A DNA stretch of 64,000 nucleotides from Plantactinospora sp. KBS50 (lineage in GTDB: Bacteria; Actinomycetota; Actinomycetes; Mycobacteriales; Micromonosporaceae): the NCBI RefSeq assembly GCF_002285795.1, contig NZ_CP022961.1, positions 3,972,001-4,036,000 of the forward strand. The letters are read 5' to 3'. A program made the translations under genes and the position numbers. This document shows positions 7,434 to 15,468 of this stretch, piece after piece. The first letter of the stretch is position 1; every line of letters starts with the position of its first letter. The notes beneath the pieces were generated by a model that saw nothing but the letters and a program-made list of their open reading frames with translations, was not told the origin of the DNA and ran no database searches.

Positions 7434-7565
7434 ATGCCAGCCCGGTACCCGAAACGAAGCCGACAACAGGCGTCGTACGGCCGTACCCGGTTGCCCGAGG
7501 CCGGCCGGGCGGCCGTCCGGACGCCCCTGCGACGACCGGAAGCCCACCGCACCGACGCCCGCTGA
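7434..7565 (+). CDS. Possible 43-residue basic peptide
   Basis: ATG 7434 follows AAGGAG at 7419-7424 with a nine-base spacing. The frame encodes an Arg-rich peptide beginning MPARYPKRSRQQASYGRTRL and ends at 7565. I recognise no family. The ribosome-binding site is the main support; base composition does not separate it from chance. Confidence 0.3.
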   Translation: MPARYPKRSRQQASYGRTRLPEAGRAAVRTPLRRPEAHRTDAR

Positions 7566-7677
7566 GCGAGGCGGGGCCGGTGCCCCGCCCGGGGCGCGCC
7601 GCGGGGACCACACCGGTCACCGCGAGCGGTCCGGACCGCACCGGTTCAACGTCGAACCCGCCCCACCCCTCTCCCGC

Positions 7678-7747
7678 CCCGTCGATCAAGGCGGCCGTTG
7701 GTTGCACCGGAAAGCGTTTACAGGCACCCAACTGCCTTGATCAACGG
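7678..7747. repeat. Inverted-repeat element with TTGATCAAGG-type ends
   Basis: The left arm begins CCCGTCGATCAAGGCGGCC (7678 on) and the right arm, read on the other strand, is CCCGTTGATCAAGGCAGTTGG (7728-7747). The arms match imperfectly over about 20 bases, and similarity continues weakly into the centre. From memory, similar GATCAAGG-containing elements recur between Micromonosporaceae genes, so this may be a dispersed MITE-like repeat. Confidence 0.5.
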
Positions 7748-7819
7748 GCCAGGCCGGCAAGGGGCGCGACCGGGGGCGGCATGGACGGCACGGCGCCACA
7801 CCACGGGGGGTGCCGTGCG

Positions 7820-7856
7820 GGTGCGGGTACTCGGTGCCGAACCGAGTACCCGCACC
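7820..7856. promoter_or_regulatory. Strong RNA hairpin in the rtcB upstream region
   Basis: GGTGCGGGTACTCGG (7820-7834) pairs perfectly with CCGAGTACCCGCACC (7842-7856) around a 7-base loop (TGCCGAA). It ends 53 bases before the rtcB ATG. No U-tract follows, so it may be a regulatory or processing structure rather than a terminator. Confidence 0.6.
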
Positions 7857-7909
7857 ACCTTCGAAACGGCGCCCCCGGGCACGTATCCAGAGCCACCGAG
7901 GAGTCTTCG

Positions 7910-9109
7910 ATGAGTCACACCCTGCTGCCCGGCACCCGGGCACCGGTCAAGGTCTGGGCCGACCCGGCCGGCATCGAGCCGGAGGCCACCCGGCAGCTGC
8001 GCAACATCGGCACCCTGCCCTGGGTGGAAGGGGTCGCGGTGATGCCGGACGTGCACTACGGCAAGGGCGCCACCGTCGGCTCGGTGATCGCCATGCGGCA
8101 GGCGCTGGCCCCGGCCGCGGTCGGGGTGGACATCGGCTGCGGCATGTCCGCGGTCCGGACCAACCTGACCGGCGCCGACCTGCCGGACGACCTCGGCCCG
8201 CTGCGCTCGGCGATCGAGGCGGCCATCCCGGTCGGCTTCGGCGCGCACGACGAGCCGGTCAACCCGTACCGGATCCATGGCCTGTCGACGGCCGGGTGGG
8301 ACGCGTTCTGGTCCGGTTTCGCGGGCCTCGACCGGGGCGTACGGGCGCTGGAGACCCGGGCGCACCGGCAGCTCGGCAGCCTCGGCGGCGGCAACCACTT
8401 CATCGAGGTCTGCCTCGAAGAGGGTGGGCCGGACGCCGGGCGGGTCTGGCTGATGCTGCACTCCGGGTCCCGCAACATCGGCAAGGAGCTGGCGGAGCGG
8501 CACATCGGGGTGGCGCGGACGCTGCCGCACAACGCGGACCTGCCGGACCGCGACCTGGCGGTCTTCGTCGCCGGTACGCCGGAGATGGCGGCCTACCGCC
8601 GAGACCTGGCCTGGGCGCAGGAGTACGCCGCCCGCAACCGGGCGATCATGCTGGCGCTGCTGTGCGGGGTGCTCCGCTCGGCGGTGCCGGTCGTCCGGTT
8701 CGACGAGCCGATCTCCTGCCACCACAACTACGTGGCGCAGGAGCGGTACGGCGGGGTGGAGCTGCTGGTGACCCGCAAGGGTGCGATCCGGGCCGGCCGG
8801 GGTGAGCTGGGCATCATCCCGGGTTCCATGGGCACCGGGTCGTACGTCGTCCGCGGGCTGGGCAACGACGAGGCGTACCGGTCGGCGTCGCACGGCGCGG
8901 GACGGCGGATGTCCCGGTCGAAGGCCCGCCGGACGTTCACCGTGCACGACCTGGCCGCCCAGACCTCCGGTGTGGAGTGCCGCAAGGACGCCGGGGTGGT
9001 CGACGAGATCCCCGGCGCGTACAAGGATCTCGACGAGGTGATGGCCCGGCAGTCGGACCTGGTCGAGGTGGTGGCGCGGCTGCGCCAGGTGGTGTGCGTG
9101 AAGGGCTGA
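7910..9109 (+). CDS. rtcB: RtcB-type RNA ligase
   Basis: 399 residues. RtcB joins 2',3'-cyclic phosphate or 3'-phosphate RNA ends to 5'-OH ends using GTP and Mn2+. The family signature runs in order: MPDVHYGKGATVGSVIA, VGVDIGCGMSAVR (Mn-binding Asp and Cys), LGSLGGGNHFIEVC, LMLHSGSRNIGKEL, PISCHHNYVA, IIPGSMGTGSYVV, and SASHGAGRRMSRSKARR with the guanylylated His. Length matches the short bacterial form. ATG 7910 is preceded by GAGGAG. It stands alone, without an RtcA or archease gene nearby. The hairpin upstream may control or be a substrate of the ligase (speculative). Confidence 0.95.
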   Translation: MSHTLLPGTRAPVKVWADPAGIEPEATRQLRNIGTLPWVEGVAVMPDVHYGKGATVGSVIAMRQALAPAAVGVDIGCGMSAVRTNLTGADLPDDLGPLRSAIEAAIPVGFGAHDEPVNPYRIHGLSTAGWDAFWSGFAGLDRGVRALETRAHRQLGSLGGGNHFIEVCLEEGGPDAGRVWLMLHSGSRNIGKELAERHIGVARTLPHNADLPDRDLAVFVAGTPEMAAYRRDLAWAQEYAARNRAIMLALLCGVLRSAVPVVRFDEPISCHHNYVAQERYGGVELLVTRKGAIRAGRGELGIIPGSMGTGSYVVRGLGNDEAYRSASHGAGRRMSRSKARRTFTVHDLAAQTSGVECRKDAGVVDEIPGAYKDLDEVMARQSDLVEVVARLRQVVCVKG

Positions 9110-9173
9110 CGGCGACCCGGTCCGCACGCCCGGCGACGCCGGGGCGAGGCGCCGGCCGGGGTACGCCCGGGCC

Positions 9174-9201
9174 GGGCGGCCCATCCGAGGATGGGCCGCC
9201 C
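9174..9201. terminator. Bidirectional terminator between rtcB and the amidohydrolase
   Basis: A 13-bp stem, GGGCGGCCCATCC (9174-9186) with GGATGGGCCGCCC (9189-9201), lies between the convergent stops at 9109 and 9213. It is the expected end for the long minus-strand operon as well as for rtcB. Confidence 0.75.
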
Positions 9202-9212
9202 GACCTCCTCCC

Positions 9213-9980
9213 CTACGCCCCCGCAGGCGTGAAGCCGCGTTCGGCGAGCTTGAACAGCCGGACCGGCATGTGGTGCAGGCTGGTGGCGCGTTCCTCCTCG
9301 GTGATGTCGAGGTCCCGCCACTTGGCCATCTCGGTGCTGTTGTTGGTGGGCAGGTCGGTCGACATCATCATCCGTTCGGCGCCCAGTTGCCGGATCAGCC
9401 AGGCCGTCCGGCCGGGGCTGGTCCAGGCGCTGTCGAAGAGGATGTTGTCGCACACGCTGCCGGCCACCCAGGCGTCCTCGGCGTAGATCTCCATGCCCGA
9501 GTGGGCGGCGATGAAGGTGACGTCGGGGTACTTGCGCGCGGCCGGGATGAGCATCGAGGGCAGCGCCCAGGGCGCCCCCGGGCCGGTGTGGCACATGACC
9601 GGCAGGCCGAACTCCTGCGCCACCTCGAAGACGGTGTCCCCGCGCGGCGAGGCGGGTGAGCCGCCGTGGTGCATGGGGTGGAACTTGATGGCCACGAAGC
9701 CGAGTTCCTCCACGCACCGCTTGGTTTCCTTGTAGACGGCGGCCTGCCCGAGTTGCGGGCGGATGCACACCGTGCCGAAGATCCGGCCCGGGTAGCGGTC
9801 GGCCAGCCGGGCGATCTCGTCGTGCTGCGAGACGTGGTCCTCGACGCTGGGCAGCGGGAGGACGATGCCGGCCGTGATGCCGTACCGGTCCATGCCGCGG
9901 ATCAGGGAATCGCCGCCGATGTCGGCCGAGTCCGAGTTCTGGGAGTGTCCGATGTGACAGTGCGTGTCAATCGCAATCAT
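9213..9980 (-). CDS. Amidohydrolase (TIM-barrel, ACMSD/PDC-lactonase-like)
   Basis: 255 residues from ATG 9980. Metal-site motifs of the amidohydrolase superfamily appear in order: IDTHCHIGHS (HxH), VAIKFHPMHHGG, PVMCHTGPGAPW, VTFIAAHSGMEIY and MMMSTDLPTNNS (catalytic Asp). The layout fits the amidohydrolase-2 group, which includes decarboxylases and lactonases. It is the last gene of the operon, 14 bases after the substrate-binding-protein gene, so it probably processes a product of the imported peptide or acyl-amino acid. The specific reaction is unknown. Confidence 0.8.
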   Translation of the reverse strand: MIAIDTHCHIGHSQNSDSADIGGDSLIRGMDRYGITAGIVLPLPSVEDHVSQHDEIARLADRYPGRIFGTVCIRPQLGQAAVYKETKRCVEELGFVAIKFHPMHHGGSPASPRGDTVFEVAQEFGLPVMCHTGPGAPWALPSMLIPAARKYPDVTFIAAHSGMEIYAEDAWVAGSVCDNILFDSAWTSPGRTAWLIRQLGAERMMMSTDLPTNNSTEMAKWRDLDITEEERATSLHHMPVRLFKLAERGFTPAGA

Positions 9981-9994
9981 GCTGAGTCTCCTGG

Positions 9995-11587
9995 TCAGTG
10001 CACGGCGTAGTAGCCGAACCAGCCCATCGCCTTGTCGTAGGCGTCGCTCTGGGTGGGGAAGCCCTGCCAGCCCTCGTGGACCAGGCTGAACTTGTTCTCG
10101 GTGAACAACGGGATGTAGGGGACGTCGGCGACGAGTTGGCTCTGCACCTGCCCGTAGAGCCGCTTGCGCTCGGCCCGGTCGGTGGTGAGCAGGGCCTGGT
10201 CGATCCACGTGTCGACGTCCGCGTTGTGGTAGGCCATGAAGTTGCGGGCGCTGTCGGTGCGGAAGTGCTCTCCGTACGCGGCCGGGTCGGGTCCGTACCG
10301 GACGAAGTAGGTGCTCAGGTCGAAGTCGCCGGTGCTGACCTTGTTCAGCCAGGTCGACAGCTCGTACTGCTCGTACCTGACGTCGATGTCGAGGGCCTTG
10401 AGCTGCTCCACGAGCACCTGCGCGATCAGGTTGCTGTCGGTCACCGGGTAGTTGGTCAGGCGCAGGCTGAACCGGCTGCCGTTGCCGCCGACCGGATATC
10501 CGGCCTCGTCGAGCAGTTGCTTGGCCCTGGCCTGGTCGAACTTCGGGAAGGTCGCGTCGGAGTTGAGGAACTCGGTGAAGCTGCTGACGCCCGCGTTGTA
10601 GGTCGGCTCCCACAGCCCGGCGAAGGCGGTCTCGCTGATGCCCTCCCGGTCGACTCCGTACGCCAGCGCCTGCCGGACCTTGGCGTTGGCCAGGATCGGG
10701 TTGCGCTGGTTGAGGTAGAGCGACCGGTCGTACAGCGACGGCGTCTGCACCACCACCGGGTCGCCGCCGGCGTTCGTCATCTGCTTGAGCTGGGGGAAGT
10801 TGCTGACGAAGTCGTTGGTCAGGTACGGGTACTGCCCGGCCTGGAAGCCGGTCATCGCGACCTGCGCGTCGGTCACCACGCTGAAGGTGAGCTTCTTGAT
10901 CTTCGCGGCGCCCAGGAAGTAGTCCGGGTTGGCCTCCAGCACGATGGAGCTGCCCCGTTGCCAGGAGGAGAACTTGAACGGGCCGCTGCCGATCGGCTTG
11001 TTGTTGGCCGGATTCTTCGACCAGTCGGTGCCCTCGTAGATGTGTTTGGGCAGGATCGCGCCGTACCAGTTGGACGTCTGGGCCAGCAGCGGCACGAAGG
11101 CGACGTTGGGCTTGTCGAAGGCGATGACGACTGTCGACGCGTCCGGCGCCGAGAGCTTCGCGCCGGCCAGATACTGCGCCAGCGGATACTTCTTGTCGAT
11201 GATCGTCTGGTACGTGTAGACGACATCGGCCGAGGTCAGCGGCTCACCGTCGTGCCACTTCACGCCCTCGCGCAGGTGGAAGGTGAATGTCTTGCCGTCC
11301 TCGGAGGTGTCCCAGGTCTCGGCCAGGTCCGGGTACGCCTGGGTGCCGGTGACCGTGCCCCAGTCGAGGATGACCAGGTGGCTGTAAATGTTGCCGGAGG
11401 GGTAGTATCCCCCTGCGTCGTTCTGCCAGTTGGGGTTGAGCGACTTCGGTTCGGACTTGACCGGGACGGTTATCGAGTCGGGTTTGCTACCGGTGCCGCC
11501 GGCTGGATCAGAGCCGGCGGCACAACCGGTCGCGACGAGCGCGAACGCGGCGAGCACCCCCAGGATTGGTGTCAGTCTGTTTCGCAT
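9995..11587 (-). CDS. dppA: ABC transporter substrate-binding lipoprotein, family 5
   Basis: 530 residues. A lipoprotein signal is clear: MRNRLTPILGVLAAFALVATG with lipid-attachment Cys in VATGCAAGS. Family SBP_bac_5 features follow: LNPNWQNDAGGYYPSGNIYS, YPDLAETWDTSEDGKTFTFH, LREGVKWHDGEPLTSADVVY and the C-terminal YGQVQSQLVADVPYIPLFTE. This is the extracellular receptor for the Dpp-type importer encoded upstream in the same operon. ATG 11587 has AAAGGA seven bases upstream. The gene sits after the hydrolase genes rather than beside the permeases. Confidence 0.92.
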   Translation of the reverse strand: MRNRLTPILGVLAAFALVATGCAAGSDPAGGTGSKPDSITVPVKSEPKSLNPNWQNDAGGYYPSGNIYSHLVILDWGTVTGTQAYPDLAETWDTSEDGKTFTFHLREGVKWHDGEPLTSADVVYTYQTIIDKKYPLAQYLAGAKLSAPDASTVVIAFDKPNVAFVPLLAQTSNWYGAILPKHIYEGTDWSKNPANNKPIGSGPFKFSSWQRGSSIVLEANPDYFLGAAKIKKLTFSVVTDAQVAMTGFQAGQYPYLTNDFVSNFPQLKQMTNAGGDPVVVQTPSLYDRSLYLNQRNPILANAKVRQALAYGVDREGISETAFAGLWEPTYNAGVSSFTEFLNSDATFPKFDQARAKQLLDEAGYPVGGNGSRFSLRLTNYPVTDSNLIAQVLVEQLKALDIDVRYEQYELSTWLNKVSTGDFDLSTYFVRYGPDPAAYGEHFRTDSARNFMAYHNADVDTWIDQALLTTDRAERKRLYGQVQSQLVADVPYIPLFTENKFSLVHEGWQGFPTQSDAYDKAMGWFGYYAVH

Positions 11588-11601
11588 GTCATGTCCTTTG
11601 T

Positions 11602-12651
11602 TCAGGTTCCCCAGACCGTCTGGAACACACGAAGGAAGTTGAGTCCCAGGATTTTGCGAATGTCGTCGTCGCCGAAGTCGGCGACGACCAGGGCACGGGT
11701 GATGTTCACGGCGTCGGCCGAATTGGTCAGGCCCTCGGCCCGCCGTTCCGCGAAGTCCCACTTGTAGAGGTCGGGCCAGTGCCGCCGCTCCGCGGCCCAC
11801 TTTTCCAGGGTGATGGTCTCGTCGAAGTCCAGCCCGATGCCGACGTGATCGATGCCGATCAGGTCGACCAGATACCGCAGGTGCCGCACGAAGGCGGGCA
11901 GGTCGGCACGCTTGTCCGGCCGCTCGGGGTCGTACAGGAAGGTGGACAGCGCGGTGATGCCGATGACCCCGCCCCGGTCGGCCAAGGCCCGCAGCAGGTC
12001 GTCGTCCTTGGCCCGGATGTGCGGCGAGAGCCGGTTGGGGTGGGCGTGGCTGAAGATGACCGGCTGGGCGGAGGCCTCGATGGCGTCCCGGCCGGTGACC
12101 TGGCCGCAGTGCGACAGGTCGACGACCATGCCGAGTTCGTTCATGCGCGCCACGACCGAGCGGCCGAAGGTCGACAACCCGGCGTCCCGCGGCTCGCCGC
12201 AGCCGTCGCCGATCCAGTTCTGCCGCTGGTAGGTCAGTTGCATGACCCGCACGCCGAGGTCGTAGAAGGTGTCCAGCAGGGGCAGCGAGTTGCCGATGAA
12301 CTCGGAGTTCTGCGGGCCGAACACGATCGCCTCGCGGTTGGACCGCTTGGCCTCGTGGATGTGCTCGGTGGTGGTGGCCAGCAGCACGTCGGCGTCGTTG
12401 GCCTCGATCCACCGGCGGGCCGCGGTGATCTCGCGCAGCGCCTGCGGCAGGTCGGAGGCGGGATTGGTCACGGTGTGGTTGGTGGCGGTGACGCCGCCGG
12501 CGCGGGCGCGCACGATGTGCTCCGGCTCCCGGGCCACCACCGACGAGCAGTCGATGACCAGGCTTTCCCGGTGCAGGCGTACGGCACGCTCCTCCTGTTC
12601 GGCGGTCAGCGGGACGGCCGCCGCCGGTTCGTTGGATAACGCGGTCGACAT
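11602..12651 (-). CDS. Membrane dipeptidase-like protein (peptidase M19)
   Basis: 349 residues from ATG 12651. M19 features: IFGPQN-like strand (IVFGPQNSEFIG), MQLTYQRQNWIGDGCGEP, VVDLSHCGQVTGRDAIEAS, PVIFSHAHPNRLSPHIRAKDD and HVGIGLDFDETITLEKW. M19 enzymes cleave dipeptides, often with a C-terminal D-residue, through a two-zinc site. The N-terminal zinc motif, usually HxD, reads VIDCSSV here, so one metal ligand pair is altered. It may still be a dipeptidase with a different site or act on another amide. It lies between the D-aminoacylase and the binding protein. Confidence 0.82.
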   Translation of the reverse strand: MSTALSNEPAAAVPLTAEQEERAVRLHRESLVIDCSSVVAREPEHIVRARAGGVTATNHTVTNPASDLPQALREITAARRWIEANDADVLLATTTEHIHEAKRSNREAIVFGPQNSEFIGNSLPLLDTFYDLGVRVMQLTYQRQNWIGDGCGEPRDAGLSTFGRSVVARMNELGMVVDLSHCGQVTGRDAIEASAQPVIFSHAHPNRLSPHIRAKDDDLLRALADRGGVIGITALSTFLYDPERPDKRADLPAFVRHLRYLVDLIGIDHVGIGLDFDETITLEKWAAERRHWPDLYKWDFAERRAEGLTNSADAVNITRALVVADFGDDDIRKILGLNFLRVFQTVWGT

Positions 12652-12689
12652 GGGCTCTCCTTCGGGCTTGGAACGCGTCGGGAAGAGGA

Positions 12690-14356
12690 TCAGCGGGCCG
12701 CGCCGCCGCGCATCAGCAGCGGTCGGCCGGCCAACCGCTCGGTGAAGGATCCGTGGTCGATCTCCACCGAGCCGTTGACGATGACGTAGTCGAGGCCGGA
12801 CGGGTACTTCCGGGAGTCCAGCCAGGTCGCTTCCTCGTTGAGCGAGTCGAGGTCGACCACGAGGATGTCGGCGGCGAAGCCGGTCGCGACGAGCCCGCGG
12901 TCGGCCAGTCCGAACCGGCGGGCGGGCAGCGAGGTCATCTTGCGTACGGCCTCGGCCAGGGTCAGCCAGTGCCGGTCGCGGACGTGGTGGGTGAGCACCC
13001 GCACGAAGTTCGCGTAGTGCCGCGGGTGCGACATGATGGTGTTGAAGGGTTCCAGGCTCCGGTCGATCCGGGTCGCGATGGAGTCGGTGCCGAACATCAT
13101 CCACGGCTGCCGGCAGAAGAGCGCGAACTCCTGCTCGTCGATGGAGATCCGGGTCGAGGAGAGATTTTCACCCTCCGCCGCGACCAGGTCGAGGTAGACG
13201 TCGACGGGTTCCGCGCCCTGCTCCGCGGCGATGTCGGCCAGGGTGCGACCGACCCAGCCGGCGTGCGGGCTGTCCGGCCCGACGGCGGCCACCGCGATGT
13301 CCGCCCAGTGGCTGAACATGATGAGTTCCTCGTCGAAGCCCTTCTTGGCCTGGGTCCGGCGGGCCTCGATGCGTTCCCGGACGTCGGCCCGCCAGGCCGG
13401 ATCGGCCAGGTTGCGCTGAAGCCGGGCCAGGCCCTCGCGGGCCGGCAGCTTCCAGTCGAAGACGTCGGCCGGGAAGATCGCGCGGGGCGCCCACCACGAG
13501 CCGGCGGTCGGGTAGGACATCATGTCGGCGGTGACGTCGACCCCGCGCTCCCGGGCCGCGTCGATCAGTTCCACCACCGTGGCGGCGGTGCCCCAGTTCT
13601 CCCGGCCGAAGACGTCCATGTGGGACAGCTGCACGGCGCAGCGGCCCCGCTCGCCGATCTCGATCGCCTCCCGCACCGCGTCGACGATCGTGTTGGTGTA
13701 GCCGCGCAGGTGGCTGGCGTACACGCCGCCGCGCCGGCCGACCACGGTGGCCAGGGCCACCAGTTCGTCGGTCGTGGCGTGCTTGCCCGGCTCGTAGTCC
13801 AGCCCGGTCGACAGCCCGACCGCGCCCGCCAGCATGGCCTCCTCGACCAGCTTGCACATGTGCGCGATCTCGTCGGCGGTGGCCGGGCCGGCCGGGTTGT
13901 CCATGGCGGCGTGCCGGATGGTGCCGTGGCCCAGCAGCGAGACGACGTTGTCGCCCAGCGGTCGCCGGCGCAGCCGGTCGAAGTACTCGGACGGGCTGGA
14001 CCAGTCGCCGTCCACGCCCTCCGGGTCGAACATCAGGCGCCGGGTCCGCGGGATGCGCGGGTACGCGGAGAATCCGCAGTTGCCGACGACCTCGGTCGTG
14101 ATGCCCTGGCCGATCTGCGATTCCGCCCCGGGATGGATGGTCAGCGCGAAGTCGGAGTGGGCGTGCACGTCGACGAAGCCGGGCAGCACGTAGCGGCCGG
14201 CCGCGTCCAGCACCCGGCGCGCGCTGGTGGGATCGATGCGGCCCAGCGCGGTGATCCGGCCGTCGCGGATGCCGACGTCGGCCAGCACCCAGGGGTTGCC
14301 GGCGCCGTCGAGGACCCGCCCCCTTGGATGAGGAGGTCGAGGTGGGGGTCGGTCAT
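12690..14356 (-). CDS. N-acyl-D-amino-acid amidohydrolase (D-aminoacylase), apparent frameshift
   Basis: Restored length 555 residues. From ATG 14356 the protein starts MTDPHLDLLIQGG, then the frame is lost at the GGGGGC/GGG run at 14314-14323 and resumes as VLDGAGNPWVLADVG in the next frame. One extra base there restores the family N-terminus exactly. Motifs: GFVDVHAHSDFALT (HxH), VVGNCGFSAYP, GAVGLSTGLDYEPG, YASHLRGYTNTIVDAV, VQLSHMDVFGREN and MMFGTDSIATR. The enzyme hydrolyses N-acyl-D-amino acids at a zinc site. A GTG at 14288 could start a shorter protein but would lose the first strand. Probably a sequence error. Confidence 0.88.
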
Positions 14357-14394
14357 GGCGATCCTTTCGTCGGGGTTGCGCTGCGGTGGGCGGG

Positions 14395-15468
14395 TCAGGT
14401 GACCGGTGGTGGAGCCTGGCGCACCCGCTCGGTGAACAGGCACCGGGCCTGGTGGCCGGCCGCGACCGGGACGAGCGCGACGTCCCCGGCGCGACATTCG
14501 GGGGCGGCGAACGGGCAGCGGGCGGCGAACCGGCAGCCGGTACGGGTCGAGCCGGCGGCCGGGTCGGCGGCGCGATCGGCGTCCGGGGTGGCGGCCCGGT
14601 CGGCGTCCGGGGTGGCGGCCCGGTCGGCGTCCGGGGTGGCGGCGGGGGTGTCGACCTCCCGCCCGGCCGAGGCCGACAGCAGCAGCCGGGTGTAGGGGTG
14701 CGCGGGCCGGCCGATCACCTCGTCCGTCGGCCCCTGCTCGACGACCTGGCCGGCGTACATCACGATCAGCCGCTCCGACATGAACCGGGCGATCGCCAGG
14801 TCGTGCGTGACGAAGACGACGGCCAGGCCGAGTTCGGCCCGCAGGTCGGCGAGCAGGTTGAGCACGCTGGACCGGATGGACGCGTCCAGCATGGACACCG
14901 GCTCGTCGGCGATGAGGACGCTCGGCTGCAACACCAGGGCACGGGCGATCGCCACCCGCTGCCGCTGCCCCCCGCTGATCTCGGCCGGCAGGCTGTCGAC
15001 GAAACGGGCGGCCGGGCGCAGGCCGACCACCTCCAGCGCCTCCAGCACCAGGTCTCGCCGCTCGGCCTGGTCGCCGACGCCGTTGATGTCCAGCGGCTCC
15101 CGGACCGCGGCCTGGATGCTGTGCCGCGGGTCCAGCGACTCGTACGGGTTCTGGAAGACGATCTGGACCTGGCGCCGGAAGCCGCGCAGCCGCCGGCCGT
15201 GCGCCGCGGTGACGTCGTCGCCCCGCAGCAGTACCCGCCCGGAGGTGGGATCCTCCAGCCGGGCCAGCATCCGGCCCACGGTCGTCTTGCCGGCGCCGGA
15301 CTCGCCGACCACGGCGACCGACTCGCCGGCACGCAGTTGCAGGTCGACGTGGTCGACGGCGCGGTGGGTACGCCGGCCCACCCCGAACAGGCCCAGGCCG
15401 CCGCCCCGCGAGACGTACTCCTTGACCAGGTCGTGCCCCTCCAGCACGAGCGGAGCCGGTGTCGTCAT
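14395..15468 (-). CDS. dppF: Dipeptide ABC transporter ATP-binding protein, DppF-like
   Basis: 357 residues. Walker A VGESGAGKTTVGRM, Q-loop FQNPYESLDPR, signature EISGGQRQRVAIARAL, Walker B SVLIADEPVSMLDAS, and H-loop VTHDLAIARFM. The C-terminal oligopeptide extension has CRFAARCPFAAPECRAG with the cysteine pattern of Dpp/Opp ATPases. An in-frame 21-bp repeat inserts three copies of ATPDADRA before it. The ATG overlaps the stop of dppD by four bases. Confidence 0.92.
   Translation of the reverse strand: MTTPAPLVLEGHDLVKEYVSRGGGLGLFGVGRRTHRAVDHVDLQLRAGESVAVVGESGAGKTTVGRMLARLEDPTSGRVLLRGDDVTAAHGRRLRGFRRQVQIVFQNPYESLDPRHSIQAAVREPLDINGVGDQAERRDLVLEALEVVGLRPAARFVDSLPAEISGGQRQRVAIARALVLQPSVLIADEPVSMLDASIRSSVLNLLADLRAELGLAVVFVTHDLAIARFMSERLIVMYAGQVVEQGPTDEVIGRPAHPYTRLLLSASAGREVDTPAATPDADRAATPDADRAATPDADRAADPAAGSTRTGCRFAARCPFAAPECRAGDVALVPVAAGHQARCLFTERVRQAPPPVT
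14573..14644. repeat. In-frame 21-bp tandem repeat in dppF
   Basis: Three to three and a half near-identical copies of a 21-bp unit (GCGGCCCGGTCGGCGTCCGG plus one base) encode ATPDADR heptads in the linker between the ATPase domain and the Cys-rich tail. Length changes by whole units would not break the frame. Confidence 0.85.

Larger units (their letters stand above)
7566..7909. other. Structured non-coding region upstream of rtcB
   Basis: No convincing gene. It contains a perfect 14-bp palindrome GCGGTCCGGACCGC (7626-7639), the inverted-repeat element at 7678-7747 and the strong hairpin at 7820-7856, and it ends with the rtcB ribosome-binding site (GAGGAG near 7898). It may be a long rtcB leader. 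Confidence 0.5.

Noticed and set aside
7600-7680. tRNA-like stretch with GGTTCAACGTCGAACCC
   Set aside because: Only a T-arm-like stem is seen; no acceptor or anticodon stem can be formed around it.
7820-7856. Rho-independent terminator
   Set aside because: No U-tract, and it precedes rtcB on the coding strand rather than following a clear gene.
9995-12412. Fusion of the binding protein with an upstream 270-residue frame
   Set aside because: The upstream part is antisense-like shadow of the M19 gene; the lipoprotein signal starts at 11587.
12690-14288. D-aminoacylase starting at GTG 14288 with no frameshift
   Set aside because: It would remove the first conserved strand, which is present upstream in the adjacent frame with a good ATG; one missing base explains everything.
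14573-14644. CRISPR-like array
   Set aside because: The repeats are contiguous without unique spacers and encode a protein linker. The same holds for the repeats at 21056, 39062 and 47311.
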